Positions 7,898 to 15,822 of a DNA stretch of 64,000 nt are shown piece after piece. The notes under the pieces are model-generated. The model did not search any database and was not told the DNA's origin. It saw nothing but the letters and a program-made list of their open reading frames with translations. Where the stretch lies: assembly GCF_014334055.1 (NCBI RefSeq), contig NZ_CP060490.1, positions 434,001-498,000 on the forward strand, in the 5' to 3' direction. Every line of letters begins with the position of its first letter. The stretch's first letter is position 1. The translations under genes were made by a program, and so were the position numbers. This stretch comes from Oscillibacter hominis (GTDB taxonomy: Bacteria; Bacillota; Clostridia; Oscillospirales; Oscillospiraceae).

Positions 7898-8863
7898 ATG
7901 AAGCACACCCGGCAGGATTTGAAAATCATGCAGGGTTGGAGCCTCGAAAGAAAAATCAGAGTTACGCAGACGAGAATCATGGAATGGTATATGCGGTACG
8001 ATGGGCAGGTCTTTATCAGCTTTTCGGGCGGTAAAGACTCCACCGTGCTGCTTGATCTGGCACGGCGGGTCTACCCTGATATTCCTGCTGTGTATGTTGA
8101 CACGGGGTTGGAATACCCCGAACTGCGCGATTTCGTAAAAACGAAGGACAATGTTATTTGGCTTCGCCCGCGCTATCCGTTCACTCAGATTCTTGAGAAG
8201 TACGGCTATCCGATCATCTCCAAAGAGGTTTCGGATGTTATCAACGGCGCAAGAAAGGGACAACCTTACCGTCTGGCACGACTCAATGGAGAACTGCTGG
8301 ACAAGAACGGAAAGAAGTCGATTTACAACTGCGAGAATTACAAATACCTTCTGGACGCTCCCTTCAAGATTTCGGCAAGGTGTTGTTACCACATGAAAAA
8401 AGCGCCGCTGAACAAATTTGAAAGGCAGTCCGGGCGGCACCCGATTACGGGTGTCCTGGCCTGCGAAAGCAAGCTGCGGGAGCAATCCTGGATCAAGTTT
8501 GGCTGCAACGGCTTCGAGCGCCAGCGGCCTCTCAGCCAGCCCCTTGCGTTCTGGCTGGAAGAAGATATTTTGCGGTATCTGAAAATGACCGGCATTCCCT
8601 ATGCCCCCATCTATGGGGACATTGTTGAAAGCCGCAAGAAGAACGGCACCCCGATTCTGAAAACCACCGGTGTTTCCAGATCGGGGTGTATGTATTGTAT
8701 GTACGGCGTTCATCTGGAGCATGAGCCGAACCGATTTCAGCTTATGCAGGTGACGCATCCCCAGCAGTATGATTACTGCATCAATAAATTGGGGTGCGGC
8801 GCTGTGCTGGACTACATTGGGGTGCCTTACCGCAATCAACAGTTGGAGGTGGATCATTGTTAG
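7898..8863 (+). CDS. Phosphoadenosine phosphosulfate (PAPS) reductase family protein
   Basis: The 321-residue product carries the PP-loop motif FISFSGGKDSTVLLDL near residue 40 and a YVDTGLEYPE stretch near residue 70, both typical of the PAPS reductase/DndC-like ATP pyrophosphatase family. A C-terminal cysteine set (CMYCMYGVHLE, near residue 268) could hold a metal or FeS centre. Reported roles in the family are sulfate assimilation, DNA phosphorothioation or nucleotide modification. No other dnd or cys genes are nearby, so the substrate is unknown. It lies between the VirB4-like N-terminal protein and VirB4 and overlaps VirB4 by 7 nt, so it is part of the transfer operon. Confidence 0.85.
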   Translation: MKHTRQDLKIMQGWSLERKIRVTQTRIMEWYMRYDGQVFISFSGGKDSTVLLDLARRVYPDIPAVYVDTGLEYPELRDFVKTKDNVIWLRPRYPFTQILEKYGYPIISKEVSDVINGARKGQPYRLARLNGELLDKNGKKSIYNCENYKYLLDAPFKISARCCYHMKKAPLNKFERQSGRHPITGVLACESKLREQSWIKFGCNGFERQRPLSQPLAFWLEEDILRYLKMTGIPYAPIYGDIVESRKKNGTPILKTTGVSRSGCMYCMYGVHLEHEPNRFQLMQVTHPQQYDYCINKLGCGAVLDYIGVPYRNQQLEVDHC

Positions 8864-10683
8864 GTTCTAAGAAAAAAGAAGAAGCGTTTCCCGTCAATGA
8901 AGCGCTGCTAAATGTCATTACCCCGATGGGGCTGGAAATCAAGCGAAATAGTTTGGTCATCGGTGAAAATCTGGGTAAGGTGTACGGCGCCGTCCGCTAT
9001 CCGCAGAAGGTGGATATGGGGTGGCTTTCCAAGATCACCAACATCCCCAGCACCATTGTTTCGGTGGGGATTACCCCCATTGACAATGGTTCGCTCATTT
9101 CCGCAATCTCCAAAAGCATTGTCCAACAGCGCGGCGCCGCTGACAGTGCCAAAGACCCGCTGACCCGGCAGCGCGCCGAGAAAGCCGCCGAGGACGGCGA
9201 GAAAATCATGCAGCGGATCGACCAAGAGGGCGAAACGGTTGCCATGATGTCGCTGACCGTGATGCCGATTGCACAGGATGAGGTCAACTTCACAAAGGTC
9301 TGCCGCCGTGTGGAGAGCGCCTTCAACATCCAGAAGTGCAAGGTGCGCACCCTCGCCAATCTCCAAAAGGAAGGGTTCCAGAGCATTTCTCCCACCTATC
9401 CGGCCAACTCCACGGTGGACAGCATTGTGTCCCGTATTATTCCCATGAGTACCTTTGTGGGCGGATTCCCGTTTGCCAGCTCCGGTTACAACGATGGTCG
9501 GGGCTATTATTTTGCAAAGGACAGCAACGGCGGCCTGGTGATTCTGGATACCTGGGAGCGCGGAAACGACCGCACCAATAGTAGCTTCGTGATTATGGGT
9601 GTGGCCGGTATCGGCAAGAGTACCGTTGTGAAGCACATCATGCTTTCGGAATACATGAAGGGGACGAAAATCCTGTGCATCGACCCGGAATCCGAATATA
9701 AGGATATGTGCCGGAACCTGAACGGAAGCTGGCTCAATGCTGGCGGCGGAAAAAACGGCCGCTCCAACCTTTTGCAGATCAGACCGGCGCCCCGTGACGA
9801 TGACGATGAAACCGACAAACTCTATACCGATGAAGGAAACGGAATGTCTGATATGGCGCTGCACATGAAAACACTGGAGATTGAATTTTCCCTGTATCTG
9901 CCCAGCCTGACGGATATGCAGAAAGCAATCCTCAAGCAGACGATCATTGAACTCTACAATCAGTTCGGCATCTTCTGGGAAACGGATATTCGGCAGCTCA
10001 AGGCCACGGATTTTCCCATTCTGTCCGACCTTCACGCCCTGCTGGAAAAGAAAGCGGAGGCCAACAAGGAGAATCCGGTATATCGTGATCTGGCAATGCT
10101 GCTGTACGACGCCGCAGCGGGCAGCGACAGCTTTCTGTGGAACGGCCACACCACGCTGGAGGCTAATTCCCGGTTTATTTGCCTGGATACCCACGACCTG
10201 CAAAATGCGTCGGATAATGTCAAACGCACGCAGTATCTGAACCTGTTGAGCTGGTGCTGGGAGGAAATGAGCCGCGACCGGAATGAGCGTTGCCTGCTGG
10301 TATGTGACGAGGCATATCTGATGATTGACCCGCAGGTCCCGCAATCCCTGGTGTTCCTGCGTAATGTGGAGAAGCGGGCAAGAAAGTATGAAGCTGGACT
10401 GGCAATCATTTCTCATTCCGTGGTGGATTTCCTGGCCCCGGAGGTCAAAATGTACGGGCAGGCCCTTTTGGATATTCCGTGCTATAAAATCCTGATGGGC
10501 TGCGACGGCAAAAACCTTCAGGAAACCAAAGACCTCTACAACCTGACGGACGCGGAGCAGGAATTGTTGGAGAGCAAGCGGCGTGGACACGCGCTCTTTA
10601 TCATTGGGTCCAAGCGGCTTCATGTAAACTTTGAGATTCCGGCTTACAAGTTTTCCTATATGGGCAAGGCTGGCGGCCGGTAA
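8857..10683 (+). CDS. VirB4-type conjugation ATPase
   Basis: The 608-residue protein has Walker A GVAGIGKSTVVKHIM near residue 248 and Walker B CLLVCDEAYLMI near residue 480, with the AAA-like layout of VirB4/TrsE. It energises the type IV secretion channel at the inner membrane. TTG 8857 is chosen because GGAGGTGGATCA precedes it; it overlaps the PAPS-reductase-like gene. This gene is the clearest sign that the element is conjugative rather than only a Tad pilus locus. A GC-rich hairpin follows. Confidence 0.9.
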   Translation: MLGSKKKEEAFPVNEALLNVITPMGLEIKRNSLVIGENLGKVYGAVRYPQKVDMGWLSKITNIPSTIVSVGITPIDNGSLISAISKSIVQQRGAADSAKDPLTRQRAEKAAEDGEKIMQRIDQEGETVAMMSLTVMPIAQDEVNFTKVCRRVESAFNIQKCKVRTLANLQKEGFQSISPTYPANSTVDSIVSRIIPMSTFVGGFPFASSGYNDGRGYYFAKDSNGGLVILDTWERGNDRTNSSFVIMGVAGIGKSTVVKHIMLSEYMKGTKILCIDPESEYKDMCRNLNGSWLNAGGGKNGRSNLLQIRPAPRDDDDETDKLYTDEGNGMSDMALHMKTLEIEFSLYLPSLTDMQKAILKQTIIELYNQFGIFWETDIRQLKATDFPILSDLHALLEKKAEANKENPVYRDLAMLLYDAAAGSDSFLWNGHTTLEANSRFICLDTHDLQNASDNVKRTQYLNLLSWCWEEMSRDRNERCLLVCDEAYLMIDPQVPQSLVFLRNVEKRARKYEAGLAIISHSVVDFLAPEVKMYGQALLDIPCYKILMGCDGKNLQETKDLYNLTDAEQELLESKRRGHALFIIGSKRLHVNFEIPAYKFSYMGKAGGR

Positions 10684-10687
10684 TTCG

Positions 10688-10714
10688 GTGGCGGCCGGGA
10701 GCAATCCCGGTCGC
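10688..10714 (+). other. GNRA-capped hairpin between VirB4 and the next gene
   Basis: GGCGGCCGGGA and TCCCGGTCGCC pair around GCAA. There is no T-run, so it is more likely an mRNA-stabilising or processing hairpin than a terminator. Confidence 0.45.
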
Positions 10715-10743
10715 CTTACTTATTCCACACAGGAGGTTTTCAG

Positions 10744-11223
10744 ATGAATCATGCGGAACGATACGAATACCTGGTCAACAAGATGGCTGCCATACGTTGG
10801 AGGGGCAGTGATTTGGACGCTTCCTACCATGCCGCCCTTTTCCTGATGGCTTCCCATCCGGCTCTCTTTCAGAAGATGGATCGTTACCTCTGCCCGGAGG
10901 GAATCGACTTTACCAAGATGATGCGGAAAGAGGAGTTTGAATATGACTGGATGAAGATTACGGCGGATGCCGCCCGCAACCTCTTTTCCTGGAACAGCAA
11001 GTGTGCTGCTACTCCTTTTGAGATTTCGCGGATGCCTGCCCCGGCGATTCGGGCGCTCTTTACGGCCTGCTTCATCGCCAATGGGGACTACATGGTATCT
11101 GTCCGGAAAAATGACAAAGGAGAAAAGGTGTTTGAAATTGACGACAGCGCCGGTAAACGGCGGGAGGCGTTCAATCTGCAAATGGAGCAGATGATGGAAG
11201 CCCCCGGTATGGAACCGGACTGA
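10744..11223 (+). CDS. DUF6075-like protein
   Basis: The 159-residue product has no membrane segment. The pattern of YHAALFLMASHPALFQKM, then GIDF near residue 57, then a segment ending in LFTACFIANGDYM resembles DUF6075 proteins of conjugative elements, whose function is unknown. AGGAGGTTTTCAG precedes the ATG. It lies between VirB4 and the C39 peptidase gene in one transcription unit. Confidence 0.55.
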   Translation: MNHAERYEYLVNKMAAIRWRGSDLDASYHAALFLMASHPALFQKMDRYLCPEGIDFTKMMRKEEFEYDWMKITADAARNLFSWNSKCAATPFEISRMPAPAIRALFTACFIANGDYMVSVRKNDKGEKVFEIDDSAGKRREAFNLQMEQMMEAPGMEPD

Positions 11224-11239
11224 TTATGGAGGTGATTTT

Positions 11240-12064
11240 TTGGCTGTTGATCCGTTGACTGCAAAAATTCTGGCAAAGGTAGCTGTGCAGGCGGCTACCG
11301 ACTCCGAGAGCCGGAAAAGAATCCTGTTTATGATCCTGGCCCCGGTTCTGGGGCTTTTGCTTTTAATTGCCTTCATCCTGTACCTCATTACCAGCCCCTT
11401 TTCCGTACTGTCCCAATGGTTGATTGGTGATGAGGTAAACGTGGTGGAGGATTTTCAGAAGCAATATGGTTACAACCAGCAGCTCGGCATTTATGAGAAA
11501 GACTATATAGATGGTAGTGGTCAGAGCTATGAGGGCATCATCTTTACGGATGGGGTGACCGAAGTCGTCTACTACAATCAGTTGGATGAGCGTTGGGCCG
11601 ATCTTCCGTATGGAACCGATAATATCGGCGGTTATGGATGTGGCCCGACCTCTATGGCGATTGTGGTATCCAGCCTGACAGACCAGACTGTTGATCCCCC
11701 CACAATGGCAGAATGGGCGTATCAGAATGGCTATTGGTGTTCCGGCAACGGTTCCTATCACTCGTTGATACCGGGGGCTGCGGAGGGCTTTGGGCTTCAA
11801 TGGGAAAGCATCAGCACCGATGACCCGCAGGCCGTGGTGGATACTTTGGCATCCGGGAAATTGATTGTGGCACTTATGTCAAAAGGCCACTTCACATCCA
11901 GCGGTCACTTTATGGTGCTGCGTGGAGTGACCTCTGAAGGAAAAATCCTGGTGGCCGATCCTGCCAGTAAAAAACGAAGCGAACAGGAATGGGATATATC
12001 AATCATTCTGGATGAGGCCAGAAAGGGCGCCGCAGCAGGCGGTCCCTTGTGGGCGATCTACTAA
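11240..12064 (+). CDS. Membrane-anchored C39-like cysteine peptidase
   Basis: The 274-residue product has one membrane helix (about residues 31-53) and a C-terminal papain-like domain. VVYYNQLDERWADLPYG leads to GCGPTSMAIV, which carries the catalytic Cys; GHFMVLRGV carries the His and VADPAS follows. This matches Peptidase_C39_2. In Gram-positive conjugation such enzymes usually trim peptidoglycan or process a peptide, and a wall-opening role for transfer is inferred. TTG 11240 follows GGAGGTGATTTT. Confidence 0.8.
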   Translation: MAVDPLTAKILAKVAVQAATDSESRKRILFMILAPVLGLLLLIAFILYLITSPFSVLSQWLIGDEVNVVEDFQKQYGYNQQLGIYEKDYIDGSGQSYEGIIFTDGVTEVVYYNQLDERWADLPYGTDNIGGYGCGPTSMAIVVSSLTDQTVDPPTMAEWAYQNGYWCSGNGSYHSLIPGAAEGFGLQWESISTDDPQAVVDTLASGKLIVALMSKGHFTSSGHFMVLRGVTSEGKILVADPASKKRSEQEWDISIILDEARKGAAAGGPLWAIY

Positions 12065-12075
12065 AGGGGTGCGAT

Positions 12076-12225
12076 ATGAATAACCGAAACAAGCTGATTG
12101 AACTGTTTATCTACATCGTGATCGTAGTGGTGGGCATCGTCCTCTTGCTGACCGGTGGGGCGGATGACAAAACCAGTGCTGAAAATATGGGAGGTGAATC
12201 CTATGCTGTTGTACTTGACGAGTAA
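12076..12225 (+). CDS. Small single-span membrane protein
   Basis: This 49-residue ORF encodes a basic N-terminus, one hydrophobic helix (FIYIVIVVVGIVLLLTGG) and an acidic tail ending in VVLDE. A ribosome site (AAAGGGGTGCG) precedes its ATG, and its end overlaps the start of the TadZ-like gene, so translation may be coupled. Short membrane proteins at this place are common in transfer operons. The function is unknown. Confidence 0.6.
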   Translation: MNNRNKLIELFIYIVIVVVGIVLLLTGGADDKTSAENMGGESYAVVLDE

Positions 12226-13234
12226 CCAGAAAAGCAACCTGATCGACCCCGCCGTGCGGAATATGACTCTGCCCGCCAAGAAGCTGGTCGGCCGGTTCAG
12301 CCTGAAAAGTTTCGTTACCAAAGATATGCGCAATTATGCCAACGCCAAATTCTTTGTGGTGGATGCGGCGTGTATCGAGGAAAGCGGCAATGATTTCACC
12401 CTTGCCCTGCAATCCTTTCAGATGATGTTCTCCGCCCGGATCATCGTCATCCTCTCCGGCTACGAGGATGTGAACGGCGAGGTACAACGGCTACTGTCCA
12501 TCGGCGTTGTGAATCTGGTTACGGGTGAAACGATGGAGGACGCCCTGGACGAGCTGACAGAAGCGCTTTCCGAAGATGGGATGCAGCGGTATGTGGTAAA
12601 GGCTCCCGTCTACGAACAGCCAGCTACTCAGCGTGAGAAGGCACCGGAGCCGGATGAGATTATTCCGTACCGCTGGAACGCCCGGAATATCCGTATTGCC
12701 GTGGCCGGTTCGCAGCGCAGGAGCGGCGTGACAGTGACGGCCTTTAACCTGGCATCTTGGCTGGCGGCCAGAGGTGCGGAGGTGGCGTATATCGAAGTCA
12801 ATCAGAACCGCCACCTGCAGCTCCTGCTGAACATCTACGAAGCGGCGCCGGATGGGGAGCATTACACCATTGATGGGATCGACTGCTACCTGACCAACGA
12901 GCCGGATAAGGCGTATCAGTTTATCATCTATGATTGCGGCGTGATGCAGACGCCCACCTCTATTTTCCGTGACGCGGATCACCGGCTCCTGTGCGGGAGT
13001 GTCCTGCCCTATGAGATTCCGGTGTTCCACAAGGCATTGTCCGAGTGCGGCTCATTGGAGGTGCGCCCGGTAGCGATCTGTGTGCCGCAGGAAATTCAGG
13101 AATACTGTATGGAACTCTTTGGGGAAAATGTGCAGATTGCGGCGGCATCCCACGACCTGTTTGCGAAACGGGTCAATGGGCAGATCTACCGGCCGCTTGT
13201 GGAGAAGTATATTGCAGGAGAAAAGCGCCTGTAA
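12203..13234 (+). CDS. TadZ/CpaE-like ParA-type ATPase
   Basis: The 343-residue protein has an N-terminal receiver-like part (about residues 50-130) and a C-terminal P-loop domain with a deviant Walker A, VAGSQRRSGVTVTAFNLA near residue 170, and FIIYDCGVM as the Walker B region. This two-part layout is that of TadZ/CpaE, which places Tad machinery in the cell. It fits the CpaF/TadB/TadC genes at the left edge. ATG 12203 is preceded by GGGAGGTGAATCCT and overlaps the small membrane gene. Confidence 0.7.
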   Translation: MLLYLTSNQKSNLIDPAVRNMTLPAKKLVGRFSLKSFVTKDMRNYANAKFFVVDAACIEESGNDFTLALQSFQMMFSARIIVILSGYEDVNGEVQRLLSIGVVNLVTGETMEDALDELTEALSEDGMQRYVVKAPVYEQPATQREKAPEPDEIIPYRWNARNIRIAVAGSQRRSGVTVTAFNLASWLAARGAEVAYIEVNQNRHLQLLLNIYEAAPDGEHYTIDGIDCYLTNEPDKAYQFIIYDCGVMQTPTSIFRDADHRLLCGSVLPYEIPVFHKALSECGSLEVRPVAICVPQEIQEYCMELFGENVQIAAASHDLFAKRVNGQIYRPLVEKYIAGEKRL

Positions 13235-13263
13235 CAGTATGACATGATTGGGAGGATTGGAAT

Positions 13264-13794
13264 ATGGCAAAGTTTGAGTATATGCAGCGGGCATTTTCTT
13301 CTGAACTGAAGCCCAGAGCACGGCTTGTGCTGCAAGTCCTGGTTCTGCATTGCAACAAAGAGGGCGAGTGCTTCCCCTCTATCAAGACCATAGCCGCCAA
13401 GTGTGGCTATGGGGTGTCCACCGTAAAGCGAGCGCTGGATGAGCTGGTGAAGGCGGGATATATCGTCAAACAGGCCCGGTTTGACGAGCGTAAGAACGGC
13501 GGCCAGACCAGCAACCTCTATACTTTATGCTCTGACTTACTCTGCCCTGACGAGCCGGAAAACGCCCCTGTGCTGGAAGATGATGCGTCTGATGAATCCC
13601 CGGCAGTGCAGCCGGAAAGCGCCCCTGCGGATGCCTGTAATGCCTCTGATCCCACACCTGGGGAACAGTCTGCCACTTTGCCAACAGCGGATTCCTACTC
13701 CTTTGCAGATGGCTTTGAAACCAAAATCGGGCGGCAATTCTGCCGCCCGATTCGTATGTGGACTGGGGGGCAGTCCATTTTTATACCCCCTTGA
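13264..13794 (+). CDS. Helix-turn-helix (HTH_36-like) protein with probable frameshifted C-terminus
   Basis: The first 85 residues form a winged-helix DNA-binding domain: KPRARLVLQVLVLHCNKEG, then FPSIKTIAAKCGYGVSTVKR and the wing. This is typical of replication or control proteins on clostridial mobile elements. A Pro/Ala/Asp-rich linker follows. In the reading frame given, the last 25 residues look unlike the rest. One extra A in the AAAA run near 13,722-13,725 would join a different frame that stays open to 13,844 and ends in LNRTGEQILTDEEKSNS, so a 1-nt frameshift is likely. It is the last gene before the reverse-strand XRE gene. Confidence 0.7.
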   Translation: MAKFEYMQRAFSSELKPRARLVLQVLVLHCNKEGECFPSIKTIAAKCGYGVSTVKRALDELVKAGYIVKQARFDERKNGGQTSNLYTLCSDLLCPDEPENAPVLEDDASDESPAVQPESAPADACNASDPTPGEQSATLPTADSYSFADGFETKIGRQFCRPIRMWTGGQSIFIPP

Positions 13795-13890
13795 ACCGTA
13801 CAGGTGAACAGATACTTACGGATGAAGAAAAAAGTAATAGTTAATCCAAAAATTGCAAAAATAGACGGCCAGGGGTCGAAACCCCCGCCG

Positions 13891-14205
13891 TCAGTCCTTG
13901 GATTGCAGTCGGTTAATAAAGCCAATTAGCATAATCAGATCTTCGTCCTTGAGTTTTCGCATTCCGTCCATCGCTTTACGGATTAACTGTGGATTGACCG
14001 CTTCTGCATCAAAAAACTGCAAAGGGGTAATCTCAAAGTAATCACAAATTTTTAAGAACTGAGCCATTGACGGAAGAGATCGACCGGATGAAATCCCCTG
14101 AATATAGCTCCGGTTCTGTCCTAAAGCCAAACTCATTTGATATTCTGATGCGCCTTTTTTCAAACGCAATTCGGTGATCCGATTGCGGATAAATTCTTCA
14201 TCCAT
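13891..14205 (-). CDS. XRE-family transcription regulator
   Basis: The 104-residue product has a helix-turn-helix in residues about 6-65 (ITELRLKKGASEYQMSLALG, then SYIQGISSGRSLPSM) and a short helical tail. GAGGTGAGGAT precedes the ATG. It is the only reverse-strand gene of the ICE portion and is divergent from the SLOG gene, so it may control both directions from the intergenic region 14,206-14,347. Confidence 0.85.
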   Translation of the reverse strand: MDEEFIRNRITELRLKKGASEYQMSLALGQNRSYIQGISSGRSLPSMAQFLKICDYFEITPLQFFDAEAVNPQLIRKAMDGMRKLKDEDLIMLIGFINRLQSKD

Positions 14206-14266
14206 ATCCTCACCTCGCTATATACAAGGATAACAGATGAAATGCCTGGATTATAAACATAGTATG

Positions 14267-14275
14267 TGTTATAAT
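14267..14275 (+). promoter_or_regulatory. Extended -10 promoter for the SLOG gene
   Basis: TGTTATAAT at 14,267-14,275 is an extended -10 element about 73 nt before the GTG at 14,348. The -35 region is weak. The surrounding gap is AT-rich and lies between two divergent genes. Confidence 0.5.
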
Positions 14276-14347
14276 ATTGAATATATGCCTATTTACGCCG
14301 TTTTATTTGCGTTATTTCATTTTTGTATGCGTGAGATTTGAAGTGGG

Positions 14348-14890
14348 GTGAAGTTTTTGGAAAAAACATACGCTTGTGCCATTACTGGGCACCGTCCAAC
14401 TCGATTTAAGTTCAAGTATAATGAAGGGTATTCGTTGTGCAAAAAGATAAAAAAAGCAATGCTAAAAACATTTTGTCATTTGCATGATGAAGAAGGTATT
14501 TTCCGCTTTTATGTTGGAGGTGCATTAGGGGTAGATATGTGGGCAGCCGAACAACTCTTATATCTCAAAGAACAACCGGGATATCAAGATATTGAGTTAA
14601 TTGTTGCACTTCCATTTGAAGGGCATGATTCGAAATGGGATGCAATGAGCAAACAGCGGTTGCAGATAATTATTCATAATGCCACAAAATGTATTGTTAT
14701 AGGACAAAGTGGAACTACATCCGATTATAAAAAGAGAAATTATTATATGGTAGATCATGCAGATTTCTTGCTGGCAGTCTATGATAACAATCGTAAACTA
14801 CGATCTGGGACAGGCCAAACAGTAAATTATGCTTTGAAACAAAATCTTCGTATAATTTTTCTCCATCCTGATACAGTAGAAATAAGTTAA
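14348..14890 (+). CDS. SLOG-family (DUF1273/YpsA-like) protein
   Basis: The 180-residue product begins ACAITGHRPTRFKFKY and contains FYVGGALGVDMWAAEQLL and later RNYYMVDHADFLLAVYD. These are signature stretches of the DUF1273/YpsA branch of the SLOG superfamily, thought to bind nucleotide-derived ligands and often found in defence or phage-related contexts. The base composition is clearly more AT-rich than the flanking genes, suggesting separate acquisition. TTG 14,357 is an alternative start, with GGGGTG upstream. Confidence 0.8.
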   Translation: MKFLEKTYACAITGHRPTRFKFKYNEGYSLCKKIKKAMLKTFCHLHDEEGIFRFYVGGALGVDMWAAEQLLYLKEQPGYQDIELIVALPFEGHDSKWDAMSKQRLQIIIHNATKCIVIGQSGTTSDYKKRNYYMVDHADFLLAVYDNNRKLRSGTGQTVNYALKQNLRIIFLHPDTVEIS

Positions 14891-14928
14891 TGGTTTAGTT
14901 AGTTCATAAAAAATTTTCACATATACTA

Positions 14929-14957
14929 TTGCATCGTTTTTGGTTGCCTTTTATAAT
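14929..14957 (+). promoter_or_regulatory. Promoter for the TetR gene
   Basis: TTGCAT (14,929-14,934) and TATAAT (14,952-14,957) are separated by 17 nt and lie about 50 nt before the ATG at 15,009. Confidence 0.7.
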
Positions 14958-15008
14958 ATAAATACCATTTCCTTGTTTTGTATTTTATTGAAAGGGTGGC
15001 AGTGAACG

Positions 15009-15629
15009 ATGGCACGAAAATCCTATTCAGATAAGGAACGCGAACAAGTGAAAGAAGCTCTCCTGATAACTGTTCTTGAAAGTATTGTAAATCAGGGACT
15101 TGTTCATAGTAGCATTGCTATTCTTTGTGAAAAAGTTGGAATTTCTAAAACTTTCTTTTACAGCTTTTTTTCTTCAAAAGAAGAACTTGTAATGCAGGCA
15201 CTTCGATATCAGCAGCCTAAATTGCTACGCTATGCACAAGAACTGATGAATGACCCCAAACTCAGTTGGAGAGAAAGCGTCAAAACCTTCTTGAAAAATT
15301 GTTGTTATGGAGAAAAAGTTGGGTTTGCAGTCTTATCAATAGAGGAAGAACAGCAAGTATATCGCTGCCTTTCCAACGAAAATTTTCAAGCGTTTCGTAA
15401 CGACCAGTTGTATTTATATCGCAACTTACTTACAATTTTTGGCGTTCCGATGGACAACATTGATCCACGGTTATTTGGTAATCTGTCCTTAACAATGATG
15501 ATGAGTTATAAAGCTATTCCTGATACTATGCCTTTCCTGTTTCCCGAAGTAGCAGATGATATGGTAGAATTTCAAATCAACGCCCTGCTGGATGAAATGC
15601 AGCGAGCAAAAAAGGAAGCGATAAGGTGA
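15009..15629 (+). CDS. TetR-family regulator
   Basis: The 206-residue product has an N-terminal helix-turn-helix: SSIAILCEKVGISKTFFYSF, then FSSKEELVMQAL, as in TetR/AcrR proteins. The C-terminal ligand domain is not assignable. Like the SLOG gene before it, it is AT-rich compared with the rest of the element. It has its own promoter, and a hairpin with a T-run follows at 15,749-15,800, so it is a separate unit. No efflux or other obvious target gene is adjacent. Confidence 0.85.
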   Translation: MARKSYSDKEREQVKEALLITVLESIVNQGLVHSSIAILCEKVGISKTFFYSFFSSKEELVMQALRYQQPKLLRYAQELMNDPKLSWRESVKTFLKNCCYGEKVGFAVLSIEEEQQVYRCLSNENFQAFRNDQLYLYRNLLTIFGVPMDNIDPRLFGNLSLTMMMSYKAIPDTMPFLFPEVADDMVEFQINALLDEMQRAKKEAIR

Positions 15630-15748
15630 CGCGAGATGCACAGAGATAAACTTCCATGTTCTGTGGGATTACAGAGCAAACAAATACATTCAAAGACCAG
15701 AACAAGTCGGATTTTTGCAACCGGCTTTAGATTTGCGCGGCCTTTTTA

Positions 15749-15800
15749 TGTCCTGCGTTCGTCTGCCCTTGTGGCAGTGCGGCGCAGGGCATTTTTTATT
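15749..15800 (+). terminator. Rho-independent terminator before the immunity array
   Basis: TGTCCTGCG...CTGCC and GGCAG...CGCAGGGCA form a long interrupted stem followed by TTTTTTATT. It marks the end of the TetR unit and the start of the immunity gene array. Confidence 0.65.
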
Positions 15801-15822
15801 GTTCGGAAAGAGGTGGCCTGAT

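Noticed and set aside
7898-8863. A complete DNA phosphorothioation (Dnd) system
   Set aside because: Only one PAPS-reductase-like gene is seen; no DndB, D, E or cysteine desulfurase gene is nearby.
8908-10704. A 598-codon open frame on the reverse strand
   Set aside because: It mirrors virB4, whose Walker motifs fix the true strand.
15636-15821. A 61-codon frame with a fair ribosome site before the DUF6138 gene
   Set aside because: It runs through the terminator hairpin at 15,749-15,800 and its sequence has no protein-like pattern.
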